DNA of 64,000 nt from Vibrio hepatarius (lineage in GTDB: Bacteria; Pseudomonadota; Gammaproteobacteria; Enterobacterales; Vibrionaceae), in the NCBI RefSeq assembly GCF_018860525.1, contig NZ_JAHKPM010000054.1, positions 1-64,000 of the forward strand, written 5' to 3'. The translations under genes and the position numbers were made by a program. Of this stretch, positions 1-9,259 are shown piece after piece (the stretch's first letter is position 1; each line of letters begins with the position of its first letter). The notes under the pieces are model-generated. The model was not told the origin of the DNA and did no database searches. It saw nothing but the letters and a program-made list of their open reading frames with translations.

Positions 1-1251
1 ATCTAAGCGGAGAAGAGCCAGCTCATTAATCCCTGCTTCTAGAGTTGCACGATTGCAGGCATCTTTTTTACCACAATTGAAGATTTCAGAAGCTTCAACC
101 CCGACCAAGACTGCCATCTTCCCTTCAGAAATAACTTGACGAGCTTGGCTAGGTGAACTTACTAAACGGAAAAAACCCTTCCCTTTACCACCCGATTGAG
201 CATCAATATAGTCCTGCATTTCATTTAATCTGAGAACTTGTAATCGAATACTCTCCATGGTGTTGCAGCTATTGGGGTTTATCCAACTGCCAGGGTTCAC
301 CGTTGACTGGACATGACAAAGCACTTCATTTTCCACCAGATGACTGACCATTAACCTCAACCCAGATAAATACGCCCGCTCGATCCATTTATAGTAATAA
401 CCCATATGACTCATTTCTTTATGGTTGGGCCAAAAAGGAAAGTCAGGCCAACCACGAGTATCATATCTATGAGTAATATCGTTAAAGGCGAGTAAGTTAC
501 CAATAATATCCAGTGAGCCATTTGGCCCGTGAGCTTCAGAACTATCTTTTAACGCTTCTTCAACCCCCCACGGATGAAACGGCTTGCCATGCATCATTTT
601 TCCGCCCATAAATTCGTATGAGGTAATATGAGTATGCGGGTCAACATACCCCCGAATTGGCTCATTCACTTCTCCAGTCAATGCTAAGCGGTTACCTGTC
701 ACATTGACTTCTACTTCAGGGAAAGGCTTGCAACCCGATTGCTCAACCAGTTGGAATTCTCTCTCGCTGTTTTTATTTCTTGGATTTAATAAGTCAAAAA
801 AATACAGCCCACCATCTTGCCAATTATGCCTTAACCCCATTTTCAGGGCATTATTGTATAGGCCAAAACGCAGCTCACCTTCAATCTCATTTGACGAAAT
901 CCTCCATTCAGAAAATGTGCCGACATAACGCCCAGCACTTAGCTGTGCTGGCATGTGACTGGCGAGAAACCGCCCCTCTCTGTCGGTCATAAAAAAGTTA
1001 GAAAATGATGTCGGCTTCATATAAAACCGCTCTGCTTGGCTTTCAGGGACCTGTTCAAAACGATAGCTTAGACCATCGTTCACGGGTCCCCCTTTATCGT
1101 ATTTGGTTAGAAATGTGCCATTATGGGGTGATTGGATGGCGTAGCACCCCAGTGCTAGTTTGTTTACAACTTCGTTCATCGGTTCGGCATGAGTATTTGC
1201 AGAAACAGCAACAGCGCAGATCACCAAGCCAGAGCAGATAGTATTTTTCAT
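1..1251 (-). CDS. Secreted metal-dependent hydrolase, amidohydrolase/M19-like (partial)
   Basis: The reading frame starts at an ATG complementary to 1249-1251 and stays open for 417 codons to the window edge, so the C-terminus is missing. The first 23 or so residues form a signal peptide (charged start, hydrophobic core, ending near S-A-N-T-H-A), so the product is exported. A beta-rich region follows. Near residues 203-207 there is a D-P-H-T-H stretch, the H-x-H metal-binding signature of amidohydrolase-fold enzymes. Further on are conserved-looking blocks (G-P-N-G-S-L-D, G-Y-Y-Y-K-W, a histidine in M-V-S-H-L, and V-G-V-E-A). The family resembles large exported proteins often annotated as membrane dipeptidase-like. 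Substrate is unknown. The downstream end must be read in the neighbouring sequence. Confidence 0.6.
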   Translation of the reverse strand, partial: MKNTICSGLVICAVAVSANTHAEPMNEVVNKLALGCYAIQSPHNGTFLTKYDKGGPVNDGLSYRFEQVPESQAERFYMKPTSFSNFFMTDREGRFLASHMPAQLSAGRYVGTFSEWRISSNEIEGELRFGLYNNALKMGLRHNWQDGGLYFFDLLNPRNKNSEREFQLVEQSGCKPFPEVEVNVTGNRLALTGEVNEPIRGYVDPHTHITSYEFMGGKMMHGKPFHPWGVEEALKDSSEAHGPNGSLDIIGNLLAFNDITHRYDTRGWPDFPFWPNHKEMSHMGYYYKWIERAYLSGLRLMVSHLVENEVLCHVQSTVNPGSWINPNSCNTMESIRLQVLRLNEMQDYIDAQSGGKGKGFFRLVSSPSQARQVISEGKMAVLVGVEASEIFNCGKKDACNRATLEAGINELALLRLD

Positions 1252-1729
1252 TGTGCTCTTTTCCTTGTTATATGCATTAAGCCTTACTACTGACGATTAG
1301 TCTGATATACAGCGCCATAAGTGTGACTGAGTGCATATCAACATTAACAAAATAGTCAGAAAAAGAGTCAAATGCCAGAACAAGATCACAAATAATTAAA
1401 TTTAAAATGATAGATGAAAAGATATGTTTATTTGAGTAAGAGTAACGGGGTTTATGCAAGGTCCACAACTATTGCAACCATCGTGAATCCATCAGAACAT
1501 ATTTATGGCACCACTTACTTCTCAGAATCAATACAGTAGCCGAAGGATAAAATACCATTGTACCCAAATAACCGATCTTGAGCTTACTCTCAACTTTAAT
1601 GCTATCTTCGTTGCAAAAGACATAAATTTCTCTCGATTAAGAGAAACTAGTCCTATATAGATAGTATTTTAATTTATCTGTTTCAGCTGTGGAAATATCA
1701 CCCATTCATATTTTAAATAGGATATATAA
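1252..1729. other. Intergenic region with a small inverted repeat
   Basis: No convincing gene is present. The only structure I noted is an inverted repeat with 7-base arms (TTTCTCT and AGAGAAA) at 1627-1646, about 80 bases before the exported-protein gene at 1730. It could be an operator, but there is nothing else to support that. Confidence 0.3.
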
Positions 1730-2125
1730 ATGAATAAATACTTATTATGCTTGTCGTTTTTATTCTCAGTTAATAGTTTTTCCAATGAACATAATTCTAA
1801 CCACATAAATAAATTTAAAATTACTGGTTTTGAAGGGGAAATAGCTACTAATTCTGAAATAAATATTTCATTTGATTATGACATAGATAAAGAATCGCTA
1901 ATTTTTATTCGTCCCACTTGCCAGCACTCCTTCGAAATTTGCGATGGAGGAGGAGGACGTGGGGCCGCCACATACTTAGGTCGAGGAAGTGATACTTCAT
2001 TTATTTACATGACTAAGCCCACAATTGTCACCGGATTGCAGTACAAAATCGTTGATCAAGAGACAAGAAATGTCATTTATTCTGGGCAGTTACCTGTTAA
2101 TATCCCAGTTAAAAATAAGTCATAA
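1730..2125 (+). CDS. Small exported protein of unknown function
   Basis: This 131-residue protein begins with a clear signal peptide (M-N-K-Y followed by a hydrophobic stretch, probable cleavage after S-F-S near residue 18). The mature part has a beta-strand-like pattern with a glycine-rich segment (G-G-G-G-R-G near residue 65-70) and two cysteines, C64 and C71 by approximate count, that could form a disulfide in the periplasm. I do not recognise the family. The gene stands alone and converges with the histidine kinase. A hairpin overlaps its stop codon. It is AT-rich at its start, like a recently acquired or fast-evolving gene. Confidence 0.65.
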   Translation: MNKYLLCLSFLFSVNSFSNEHNSNHINKFKITGFEGEIATNSEINISFDYDIDKESLIFIRPTCQHSFEICDGGGGRGAATYLGRGSDTSFIYMTKPTIVTGLQYKIVDQETRNVIYSGQLPVNIPVKNKS

Positions 2126-2143
2126 AATACAGTTTATGACTTA
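2115..2143. terminator. Hairpin between convergent genes
   Basis: The arms AAGTCATAAA and TTTATGACTT pair around a six-base loop and overlap the stop codon of the exported-protein gene. It lies between two convergent genes, as expected for a shared terminator, although a clear T-run is missing. Confidence 0.4.
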
Positions 2144-2181
2144 AAGAACTAAACGATGCGTTGCTACTCCTCCGTTATCCA

Positions 2182-4041
2182 TTAATTGTTAGAAAAAAGT
2201 GTATGGTGATCTTTGATCTTAACCAAATCACTCGAAGCAATAGCGGCTTTGTGAATAGAACAATAGAGATCTTCCATTTTGATTGGTTTGGGAAGAACAT
2301 CTCCAAACCCTTTGCTAAGGTAATCTTTAATTTCACTTTCTTGCACGTTTGCGGTTACGGCTATAATAGGTAAATCTGGTCTTAATTGCTTAATTTTTTG
2401 GCAAGCGGTCACTCCATCCATGATCGGCATTTGGATATCCATAAGAATTAGATGAATTTCATCAGAAACCATATCTAAAGCTTCTTGCCCATCACTAGCG
2501 ATAATGGGTGAAATGCCAATATTATTAAGGAATTTAGTGATAACAATTTTATTCACTCTATTGTCCTCTGCCACAAGAACACCTAAGCCTTTAAGAGCAG
2601 AGTAATACTCAGGGTCTTTTGTAATATCTACCTTTACTACCCCATCATCAATGAACGGAAAATTGAGATGTAAAATAACCGTAGTTCCAGTACCTAGCTC
2701 ACTTAATACTTCTATTTTTCCGTCCATTACGTCCATTAGTGATTTAACAATGGACATTCCCAAACCAGTACCACCATACGTACGTGAAATAGAGCTATCA
2801 CCCTGTTCAAATTCATTGAAAAGTTTTGCTTGAGAGGTAGGGCTCATCCCGATTCCAGTGTCAGTAATATCAACCCGAAGATCTCCTGCCACACCTAACT
2901 CTTGAACGGTTAAAGTCACAGACCCGTTTGCGGTAAACTTTGTTGCATTATTTAGTACATTAAATATAACTTGTTTAAAGCGTAAGCCATCACAGAGGCG
3001 AATTGGCGAGTCGATATTATTAGATAAATGAAAATCTACGCCTTTATTTTCGCATACCGTTGTATAAATCTTCTCAACGGAAGTTAACAACTCTGTTATA
3101 TTATATTCTTCTATATTAAGGGTGTATTTATTTGAGTTAAGTTTAGCGAAATCAAGAATATCATCAACTAGCTTCACTAGCATGTCACTACATAAAATTG
3201 CATTCCTCACCAGTACCTGAGTATCTTTGCCTACTTCTTTAGAATCAATCAGTTGTAAACTGCCATGAATACCATTAATAGGCGTTTTAAGCTCGTGAGA
3301 TATTTTCGCCAGTAAGTCAGACTTGGCATGGTTTGCATCTTCTAACTCTGATGTTAATGCTTCGAGATCTTGCACTTTGCTTTCCAGTTCTTTAACGTTT
3401 GAGCTGATAATACTCTCTGTTCTTTTGTTATAACGATAGAAATAGATTAATAATGATAAAAATAAGACAAATAATAAAAAGACTGAGCTGAGGAGCCAGT
3501 TTTTTGTTGCCGTTATTTCTTGTAGGAGCACGACTTCGTTGTGATGTATGGACTTTCTCAGTGCTTGAAGCACGTACTTTTCGTACTCTGCTTTGATAAT
3601 TGAGTATTTATTATTTAACAATAAAGATTGTGCATCAGAATAGCGCTGCTTTTTGACTAGCTCAATCGCCCTCATTTCAATCGCTATAAGCTGCTCATTA
3701 GTATGTGCAGTAGCGTCAATGACCTCTTTTACTTTAGGCTCTAAAGATTTAGCCTTCTGCAACGCGTTATCCAGCCTATCCGCAGTCTCAAAATAACGTT
3801 CTTCCCAGTGAGGATGTTGAGTAAATGCATACATTCGTGCAGACATCGTTAGTACTTCATCAAAATATATAATGTCTTGTGTAGTCTGTTTAATCGCTGC
3901 TAAGTGCTTTTCTATTGTGCTTCTCTCATGCAGATTATTGAACAAAAACGGAGTGAGCAACAATACACCTCCGCCAAAAACACAGATCAATATGATGATA
4001 TTGATTTTGAGAGCATTCATTTTGTTCAGGTCTTGTGGCAT
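2182..4041 (-). CDS. Hybrid sensor histidine kinase/response regulator
   Basis: This 619-residue inner-membrane sensor has a first membrane segment near residues 13-34, a periplasmic helical sensor region to about 180, and a second membrane segment at 182-202. A coiled linker leads to a HisKA domain with phospho-accepting H249 in S-H-E-L-K-T-P. The HATPase domain carries N-box (N-N-A-T-K-F) and G-boxes (D-T-G-I-G-M, G-G-T-G-L-G). The C-terminal receiver domain has the acidic pair E-D and the phospho-acceptor aspartate in I-L-M-D-I-Q-M-P. There is no Hpt domain, so a separate phosphotransfer partner is likely. No response regulator gene is adjacent. The start could also be at 4020 (M-N-A-L-K), since neither has a strong ribosome site. 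The stimulus is unknown. Confidence 0.9.
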   Translation of the reverse strand: MPQDLNKMNALKINIIILICVFGGGVLLLTPFLFNNLHERSTIEKHLAAIKQTTQDIIYFDEVLTMSARMYAFTQHPHWEERYFETADRLDNALQKAKSLEPKVKEVIDATAHTNEQLIAIEMRAIELVKKQRYSDAQSLLLNNKYSIIKAEYEKYVLQALRKSIHHNEVVLLQEITATKNWLLSSVFLLFVLFLSLLIYFYRYNKRTESIISSNVKELESKVQDLEALTSELEDANHAKSDLLAKISHELKTPINGIHGSLQLIDSKEVGKDTQVLVRNAILCSDMLVKLVDDILDFAKLNSNKYTLNIEEYNITELLTSVEKIYTTVCENKGVDFHLSNNIDSPIRLCDGLRFKQVIFNVLNNATKFTANGSVTLTVQELGVAGDLRVDITDTGIGMSPTSQAKLFNEFEQGDSSISRTYGGTGLGMSIVKSLMDVMDGKIEVLSELGTGTTVILHLNFPFIDDGVVKVDITKDPEYYSALKGLGVLVAEDNRVNKIVITKFLNNIGISPIIASDGQEALDMVSDEIHLILMDIQMPIMDGVTACQKIKQLRPDLPIIAVTANVQESEIKDYLSKGFGDVLPKPIKMEDLYCSIHKAAIASSDLVKIKDHHTLFSNN

Positions 4042-4734
4042 AAATAGCTCAATAATATATTTATATAATTGTATTTATTATAGAGTGTCTAAAAAGAGGA
4101 GGCTTTAATAATGTTCAACGCACTATTTCCCTCTCTACTCAGAAGCTTTAAGCTCAATTTGGTGAACTGTAATAGTCAATATTCGTGTGTTAAGTAGAAA
4201 CGTTTATTCGTACCTTCCATTCCAAAACAGCTCATACCAAGAGAGGTTTCTAAAGATATATGTTTTAAAATCAAAATGATAAAAATCCATATCCACTTAT
4301 ACCATACAAGCCGACTCTGCAGCTCTGACTGCAAGAAAAGAACTCGGTTGACACTATCGCTCTTTCATCAAATTGATTATGTCGATATTTTTTCATTACT
4401 ACCTCTCATCATCGTAGCTTAAAAACTGAATCAAAAAGACAACAACCAGCTTTAGTAAGCGAACTGCTGATATGATTTCACTTATGACTCAGACAAAGCA
4501 TGACTTTTTAGTGTCATCGACTCAAGATCCTCAATTTAGTTTAAAATCACGATCCCCATCAAGTTTTCTTAAAATATATTTAACCATATGAAATTAATAA
4601 TTAATTGATTTGTTCTTTCATAGAATGTCTCTCGAATTTAGTCTAGGGATATTGCTTAAAGCAAGGTGAGCAGGGCGAATAAAACCACCATCTCACCGAT
4701 GACATTTCATTCAATTTGGGTTGGAACAATAGTT
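4042..4734. other. Long AT-rich intergenic region
   Basis: About 690 bases separate the histidine kinase from the small membrane-protein gene, which are divergently transcribed. I see no coding region with a credible start and no RNA motif that I recognise. It must contain the two promoters. Confidence 0.4.
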
Positions 4735-5121
4735 ATGGTTAAAAAAATTATTATCGCGTTAGGAGCTGGCTTTGTCGGTAGTGTCGCCAATGTCTTAGCG
4801 ATTTACCTTATTAATCCATTGCAAGGATTGCCTACACCCGATCATCTCTTTATCTACAAGCAAGTCTTTTGGGGAGGGTTATGGGCATTGTTTTACTGCG
4901 TTCCTTGGCTTCAGGAAAATTGGAAAATCAGAGGGATATTGGTTGGCAGTGCTGCTAGTCTCTGTACATTTTTTGTTTTCCAAGCCATCCCTGTCATCCC
5001 GACCAATCTTATCAAAGCCTTTATGGTTAATGTGATTGCATGGGGGATGATGTCTTCCTATCTCTATGAAAAAGCATTAGCTCGCGAACAAGCTAACAAT
5101 AAACTTTTTGCTCCTACATAA
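4735..5121 (+). CDS. Small multi-span inner-membrane protein
   Basis: Starting at the ATG of M-V-K-K-I-I-I-A, the protein has 128 residues. It contains about four hydrophobic segments: the N-terminal helix, one around Q-V-F-W-G-G-L-W-A-L-F-Y, one around I-L-V-G-S-A-A-S-L-C-T-F-F-V-F, and one around F-M-V-N-V-I-A-W-G-M-M. A longer reading from a GTG at 4666 adds 23 residues with no membrane character, so I prefer 4735, which has GGA about nine bases upstream. I do not recognise the family by name. The gene converges with the ADP-ribosyltransferase gene across a strong hairpin. Confidence 0.7.
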   Translation: MVKKIIIALGAGFVGSVANVLAIYLINPLQGLPTPDHLFIYKQVFWGGLWALFYCVPWLQENWKIRGILVGSAASLCTFFVFQAIPVIPTNLIKAFMVNVIAWGMMSSYLYEKALAREQANNKLFAPT

Positions 5122-5129
5122 ACATATTA

Positions 5130-5162
5130 ATGCCATATTGCAGACTAGCTGCAATATGGCAT
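5130..5162. terminator. Bidirectional terminator hairpin
   Basis: A perfect stem pairs ATGCCATATTGCAG with CTGCAATATGGCAT around the loop ACTAG. It lies between convergent genes. Its outer arms (ATGCCAT/ATGGCAT) match those of another hairpin at 7504-7536 on the other side of the ADP-ribosyltransferase gene. Confidence 0.65.
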
Positions 5163-5213
5163 TCTTATCAACGTACTTAATTCCTATATCGACTCAGCTT
5201 TTATACTTCTTCA

Positions 5214-7247
5214 TTAAGGCTTATACTGATACCATAAATCTGAGACAGCTTTCATTAAGTAATCGCCCCACCCATCGGCACTATTAATATCATGGAAATG
5301 ACTTTGTTCACTGTCTTTTGTGTACATTGAGGTATAACCTATAGTCACATTACCCATCACCGAAATTGGTGACTCCGTTAAGAAACTAAGGTATTCCAAC
5401 AAGTCTGCCTGCTTTTCTATCGGAACATCTCTTGCCAAAGTTAAATGTGGTCGGTAGTTACCTCCATTATACTTTTCGTTGAGCTTTAAGCCCTCTGCAT
5501 TCGCTTCTTCTATAAGACCATTGTGAATTTCTTTCAGTTCCTCCAATTCAGAACCAACATCGCTTGTTAAAACTAAGTTATTGTTAAACATTTCAGCTTT
5601 GTTGAAGGTAACAGTGACTTCTCTATTAACATCTGATCTAACATTTCTAATGAAATCTTTATTGGCTAACTTCCCAAAAAATGCGACAGTAATATGCATG
5701 TCATTGGTCTTTGTTACTCGGCCTATATGAACTTTTATTCCTTCGTTTGATGTCAATGGGTGTCCTTTTTGTTGATCTGTTTGAATATTACTGGGTTTTA
5801 CTGGTATCTCTAGCGCCATAGAATCATATAAAGATTCAGACTCACTTTTCCTTTTCTTGGGTCCTACTGGCAAGTCTGTTAATGCATCAGCATAGCCTTT
5901 GCTCCCTTTATCTGAAGGTGCATCAGCATCTTCCAAGACAAGTTTAAATATTCCATTTTTTTCATCAAATGCTTTCAGGAGAAGTTTAAATTCTGTCGAT
6001 GGTTCAAACAGAACTTCTTGTTCACCTGGAAACGTTGATATATCTTCTATCGGTCCACCTTTCTCGCTGAAAATATGCATGATAGTGGCGTCATTACCGC
6101 TGTAGCCATTTTTAAAAAAATTAGCTACATCAATATCCTCTGAGGAGGAAACAAACGCTTTATCTTGGATAACATCACCTTCAGTGTATGCGTTTGGGTG
6201 ATAAGGAGCATTTGATTTTGAACCATAGCCTCTAAACAGCAAATCATGTCGACCACTCTCATTGGCTTTTTGTGCCAACACATATATACCACTTTTCGCA
6301 TCCTCAACAACATTTTTCCATAAATCAAAATCAACTCCGGTTCTTAACGCTGAGTTAATCTCGGTATAGCTTGAACCTGAATAAATTTTTAGTGCGCTAT
6401 ATTGCTCGATGGATAAACCGTCAGAATTGTGTATTTGATATCGTGTCCAACCTTCAATCATGCGACCGATAAGATATTTTGATACAGCAGGGTACCTTTC
6501 ACTCAGTGCATTGGCTTTTTCTCTATCAAGTAGTGGCTTTATAATTTTCTCCGATATTACCTCTTGAGACTTTTGATCAAACTGAAGCCAAGCAAGGTTA
6601 TTTCCATTTTTAGCTCCTAAAAATGATAATAGCTCTTCTTGTTCAATCTCTGGGGTATGAGCGACTTCTGACACTTTATCTATCAGGTTTCGGTAGGTAA
6701 CCCGATCGTTATTTTCTATTACAAGCTCCTGACTAATAATACTTATATTTGTCAATGATAGTGAATTTTTTTTACACAGAGCTTGGACTATTTTCATTTC
6801 TTGAAAATTTGGATTACTTGGATTATTGATCAGCACACTATCAAGATTGGCATTTAGCATGGCTATGGTACTAAGTAAAACTCCTGCATCTATCTGGCCA
6901 TCAAATCCTTGCTGCTTAATGAAGTTTACAAGGCCAATATAAGCACCTGGCTTAAATGTTTGGTAACCGTTTTCCTTACCAAATTCTCGTATTACTTTAA
7001 CATCGTCAAGTGTGAGTTCATTCACTGAATCTTTTACTAAAGCTCTGATCTCTCTATTTACTGTGGTGTTCAAGCTTAACACTTCATTTTCTTCATTAAA
7101 CAAATCAAAAATTAATTTTTTGGGCTTATTTTGAGTTAGTTCTGGTAAATATTCTTCGCGTTTTTCATCATCGAATTCGGAGATGTTCGCCAGTGAATAT
7201 AAAGGAATACTTAACATAGATAATATTAATAATTTCTTTTTAATCAT
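5214..7247 (-). CDS. Secreted ADP-ribosyltransferase fused to 2H phosphoesterase
   Basis: The 677-residue product has a signal peptide (residues 1-20, ending S-L-A). The N-terminal third is unrecognised. Residues about 250-430 match the ADP-ribosyltransferase exoenzyme fold of the R-S-E class: an A-L-K-I-Y-S-G-S-S-Y helix-strand block, R339 in L-F-R-G, S367-S369 in F-V-S-S-S, and E409-Q-E411 forming the E-x-E pair usual in arginine-specific toxins. A basic linker (P-K-K-R-K, residues 463-467) leads to a C-terminal 2H phosphoesterase (LigT/CPDase-like) domain with H518-I-T and H601-L-T motifs. All catalytic residues of both domains are present, so it is probably an active exported enzyme. The start has AGGA seven bases upstream. 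The domain pairing is unusual. Target, and whether the second domain acts on the modified target, are unknown. Confidence 0.8.
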   Translation of the reverse strand: MIKKKLLILSMLSIPLYSLANISEFDDEKREEYLPELTQNKPKKLIFDLFNEENEVLSLNTTVNREIRALVKDSVNELTLDDVKVIREFGKENGYQTFKPGAYIGLVNFIKQQGFDGQIDAGVLLSTIAMLNANLDSVLINNPSNPNFQEMKIVQALCKKNSLSLTNISIISQELVIENNDRVTYRNLIDKVSEVAHTPEIEQEELLSFLGAKNGNNLAWLQFDQKSQEVISEKIIKPLLDREKANALSERYPAVSKYLIGRMIEGWTRYQIHNSDGLSIEQYSALKIYSGSSYTEINSALRTGVDFDLWKNVVEDAKSGIYVLAQKANESGRHDLLFRGYGSKSNAPYHPNAYTEGDVIQDKAFVSSSEDIDVANFFKNGYSGNDATIMHIFSEKGGPIEDISTFPGEQEVLFEPSTEFKLLLKAFDEKNGIFKLVLEDADAPSDKGSKGYADALTDLPVGPKKRKSESESLYDSMALEIPVKPSNIQTDQQKGHPLTSNEGIKVHIGRVTKTNDMHITVAFFGKLANKDFIRNVRSDVNREVTVTFNKAEMFNNNLVLTSDVGSELEELKEIHNGLIEEANAEGLKLNEKYNGGNYRPHLTLARDVPIEKQADLLEYLSFLTESPISVMGNVTIGYTSMYTKDSEQSHFHDINSADGWGDYLMKAVSDLWYQYKP

Positions 7248-7582
7248 TTTTCATCCTAGTTTTATCTGCTTACAACCTAGACTAGATCTCCAGTATTTAA
7301 AGAGATATCAGGTGAACACCTTAGAATAAAAAGTAGGACTATAGAAAAAGATATATACGAATAACTAGTCAAACATTTAGGTTATATAGCCTAGTTTTTA
7401 AAAACAAAAAAAGTAAATTATCCTCTAGTATCGATTTTTTCCATACTTCACTTAATTTAACTTTATGATTTTTAAAAGCAGATTACTTTATACACATAAA
7501 TTTATGCCATCTTTCAGACAGTCTGAAAGATGGCATGTTTATTTAAGTTTTATAGAAACAATATTTTTCACTAGAAGTAAGC
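7248..7582. other. AT-rich intergenic region upstream of the ADP-ribosyltransferase gene
   Basis: This gap should hold the promoter of the ADP-ribosyltransferase gene and the end of the maiA transcript. Apart from the palindromic hairpin at 7504-7536 I see no gene. Confidence 0.4.
7504..7536. terminator. Perfect 16-base-pair hairpin downstream of maiA
   Basis: ATGCCATCTTTCAGAC is followed by one base and its exact reverse complement. It lies about 47 bases past the maiA stop, so it probably ends the tyrosine operon transcript, although the following T-run on that strand is poor. Its outer arms resemble the hairpin at 5130-5162. Confidence 0.5.
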
Positions 7583-8236
7583 TTAACCAACAACAGCATC
7601 AGGCTGCTTTTCTGGTGCTGCATCAATAAAAGTGGGTAATTCTCTTAATGCAGCTGTGACCTCTTTTATCATTGGAAATCGGTTTAAATCAACGTCAAAA
7701 CGCTCAGCGTTATACACTTGTGGTACAAGGCAAACATCGACCAAGCTCACATCATTACCAACGCAATATAAGCCTCTGGTTCTAGCCAATTTCAGTTCCA
7801 AACCTTCAAAGCCTAGAGATATCCAGTGCCTATACCAACTCGATTTATCAGATTCTTTAACCGACAATTTATCTGCCAAGTATTGTAATACTCTAAGGTT
7901 ATTGAGCGGATGGATATCTACAGCAATATCCTGAGCCATGGCTTTCACCAGATAGCGTTTCTGCTTATCCAAAGGGGTCAATAAAGCATTTGGGTAAGCT
8001 TCATCAAGATAATCAATAATCGCCAGAGACTGGTTAAGCTGCATATCTCCATCAACCAGGACGGGCACAAGCTGACTTGAATTTAGAGACTTGAATTCAC
8101 TCGCATGCTGTTCCCCGCCATTTTTGACTAAATGAACAGACTTTTGTTGATACTCAAGTCCCTTATGATTTAATGCGATCCTGACTCGATAAGCCGCCGA
8201 CGAACGCCAATAGCCATAAAGAGTAATATCCGACAT
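7583..8236 (-). CDS. maiA: Maleylacetoacetate isomerase
   Basis: This 217-residue zeta-class glutathione transferase isomerises maleylacetoacetate to fumarylacetoacetate in tyrosine and phenylalanine breakdown, using glutathione in the cytoplasm. The N-terminal thioredoxin-like domain has the zeta signature [11 protein letters not shown] near residues 12-22 and the Q-S-L-A-I glutathione-site block. An all-helical C-terminal domain follows. Length is normal for the family. Its ATG overlaps the stop codon of the preceding fumarylacetoacetase gene by one base (TAATG), so translation is coupled. It is the last gene of the hpd-hmgA-fahA-maiA operon. Confidence 0.93.
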   Translation of the reverse strand: MSDITLYGYWRSSAAYRVRIALNHKGLEYQQKSVHLVKNGGEQHASEFKSLNSSQLVPVLVDGDMQLNQSLAIIDYLDEAYPNALLTPLDKQKRYLVKAMAQDIAVDIHPLNNLRVLQYLADKLSVKESDKSSWYRHWISLGFEGLELKLARTRGLYCVGNDVSLVDVCLVPQVYNAERFDVDLNRFPMIKEVTAALRELPTFIDAAPEKQPDAVVG

Positions 8237-9246
8237 TAGTATTTCACCACTTTCTGTTCGATTGAACCAAAAATGGAATCACCAACTTTGTTCTTCATTT
8301 CAATCTTTATCGTATCCCCAAACTTCATAAAATGAGTCGAAGGTTTGCTGTCTCGAATAGTTTCAATCATCCGCACTTCTGCGATACAAGAGTAACCGAC
8401 CCCACCTTCTTTTATTGAAGTACCAAATTCAGTACCCTGTTTATTTGATACCGTACCAGAGCCCACAACCGCACCAGCTGAAAGAGGTCTAGTCAAAGCC
8501 GCATGTGCCACCAACTGAGGAAACTCAAACGTCATATCCACACCCGCATTTGGGCAGCCAAATGCTTCACCATTGTAGTAAGACAACAAAGGTAAACTTA
8601 CCTTACCACCGTCCCATGCATCCCCTAATTCATCAGGCGTAACGGCAACAGGTGAAAATACCGATGAAGGTTTAGACTGAAAAAAACCAAATCCTTTTGC
8701 CAATTCATTAGGGATCAAACCCCGTAAAGAAACATCATTAACTAGCATGATTAAGCGAATAGAGTTGGCCGCTTGTTTAAGACTTGCACCCATAGGTACA
8801 TCATCAGTAATCACCGCGACTTCACCTTCAAAGTCGATTCCCCACTCCTCACTTCCCACTGGAATATCGTCGCGTGGGCCAATAAAAGCATCAGACCCAC
8901 CTTGATACATCAAGGCATCATTCCAAAAACTTGGTGGCATCTCAGCACCACGAGCTTTACGCACTAACTCAACATGATTCACATATGCACTGCCATCTGC
9001 CCATTGATAAGCTCTTGGCAATGGTGATTCACACGCCTCTTGCTTAAAAGGAATAGAGTCGGCAACATGCCCATCGTTTAACGCGATATAAACCTCATTG
9101 AGTTGAGATTCCACTTTCGACCAATTATCAAGTGCGAACTGTAATGTTGGCGCAATCTCTTTCACTGTCGAGCAGTGAGTAAGGTTTTTACTCACCACGA
9201 CAAGTTGCCCATCACGAGTTCCATTTTTTAGGGTAGCTAACTTCAT
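8236..9246 (-). CDS. fahA: Fumarylacetoacetase (FAH family)
   Basis: The enzyme hydrolyses fumarylacetoacetate to fumarate and acetoacetate, the final step of homogentisate catabolism. I place the start at M-K-L-A-T-L-K-N-G (336 residues). A longer open frame to 9342 overlaps hmgA and lacks family similarity. Characteristic segments are [13 protein letters not shown] near residues 125-140, the metal-binding acidic cluster of the FAH fold, and [14 protein letters not shown] near 265. The length fits the shorter bacterial two-component-style FAH proteins. It is co-transcribed after hmgA and overlaps maiA. Confidence 0.9.
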   Translation of the reverse strand: MKLATLKNGTRDGQLVVVSKNLTHCSTVKEIAPTLQFALDNWSKVESQLNEVYIALNDGHVADSIPFKQEACESPLPRAYQWADGSAYVNHVELVRKARGAEMPPSFWNDALMYQGGSDAFIGPRDDIPVGSEEWGIDFEGEVAVITDDVPMGASLKQAANSIRLIMLVNDVSLRGLIPNELAKGFGFFQSKPSSVFSPVAVTPDELGDAWDGGKVSLPLLSYYNGEAFGCPNAGVDMTFEFPQLVAHAALTRPLSAGAVVGSGTVSNKQGTEFGTSIKEGGVGYSCIAEVRMIETIRDSKPSTHFMKFGDTIKIEMKNKVGDSIFGSIEQKVVKY

Positions 9247-9259
9247 TCTGATTCCCTTT

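Noticed and set aside
1277..1468. 63-codon minus-strand frame upstream of the first gene
   Set aside because: No ribosome site, low-complexity hydrophobic content, and no terminator or partner; it probably lies in a promoter region.
5899..6334. Short frames on both strands within the ADP-ribosyltransferase gene, considered as an overlapping immunity gene
   Set aside because: They lack ribosome sites and the real frame has clear catalytic motifs; an exported toxin with host targets needs no local immunity gene.
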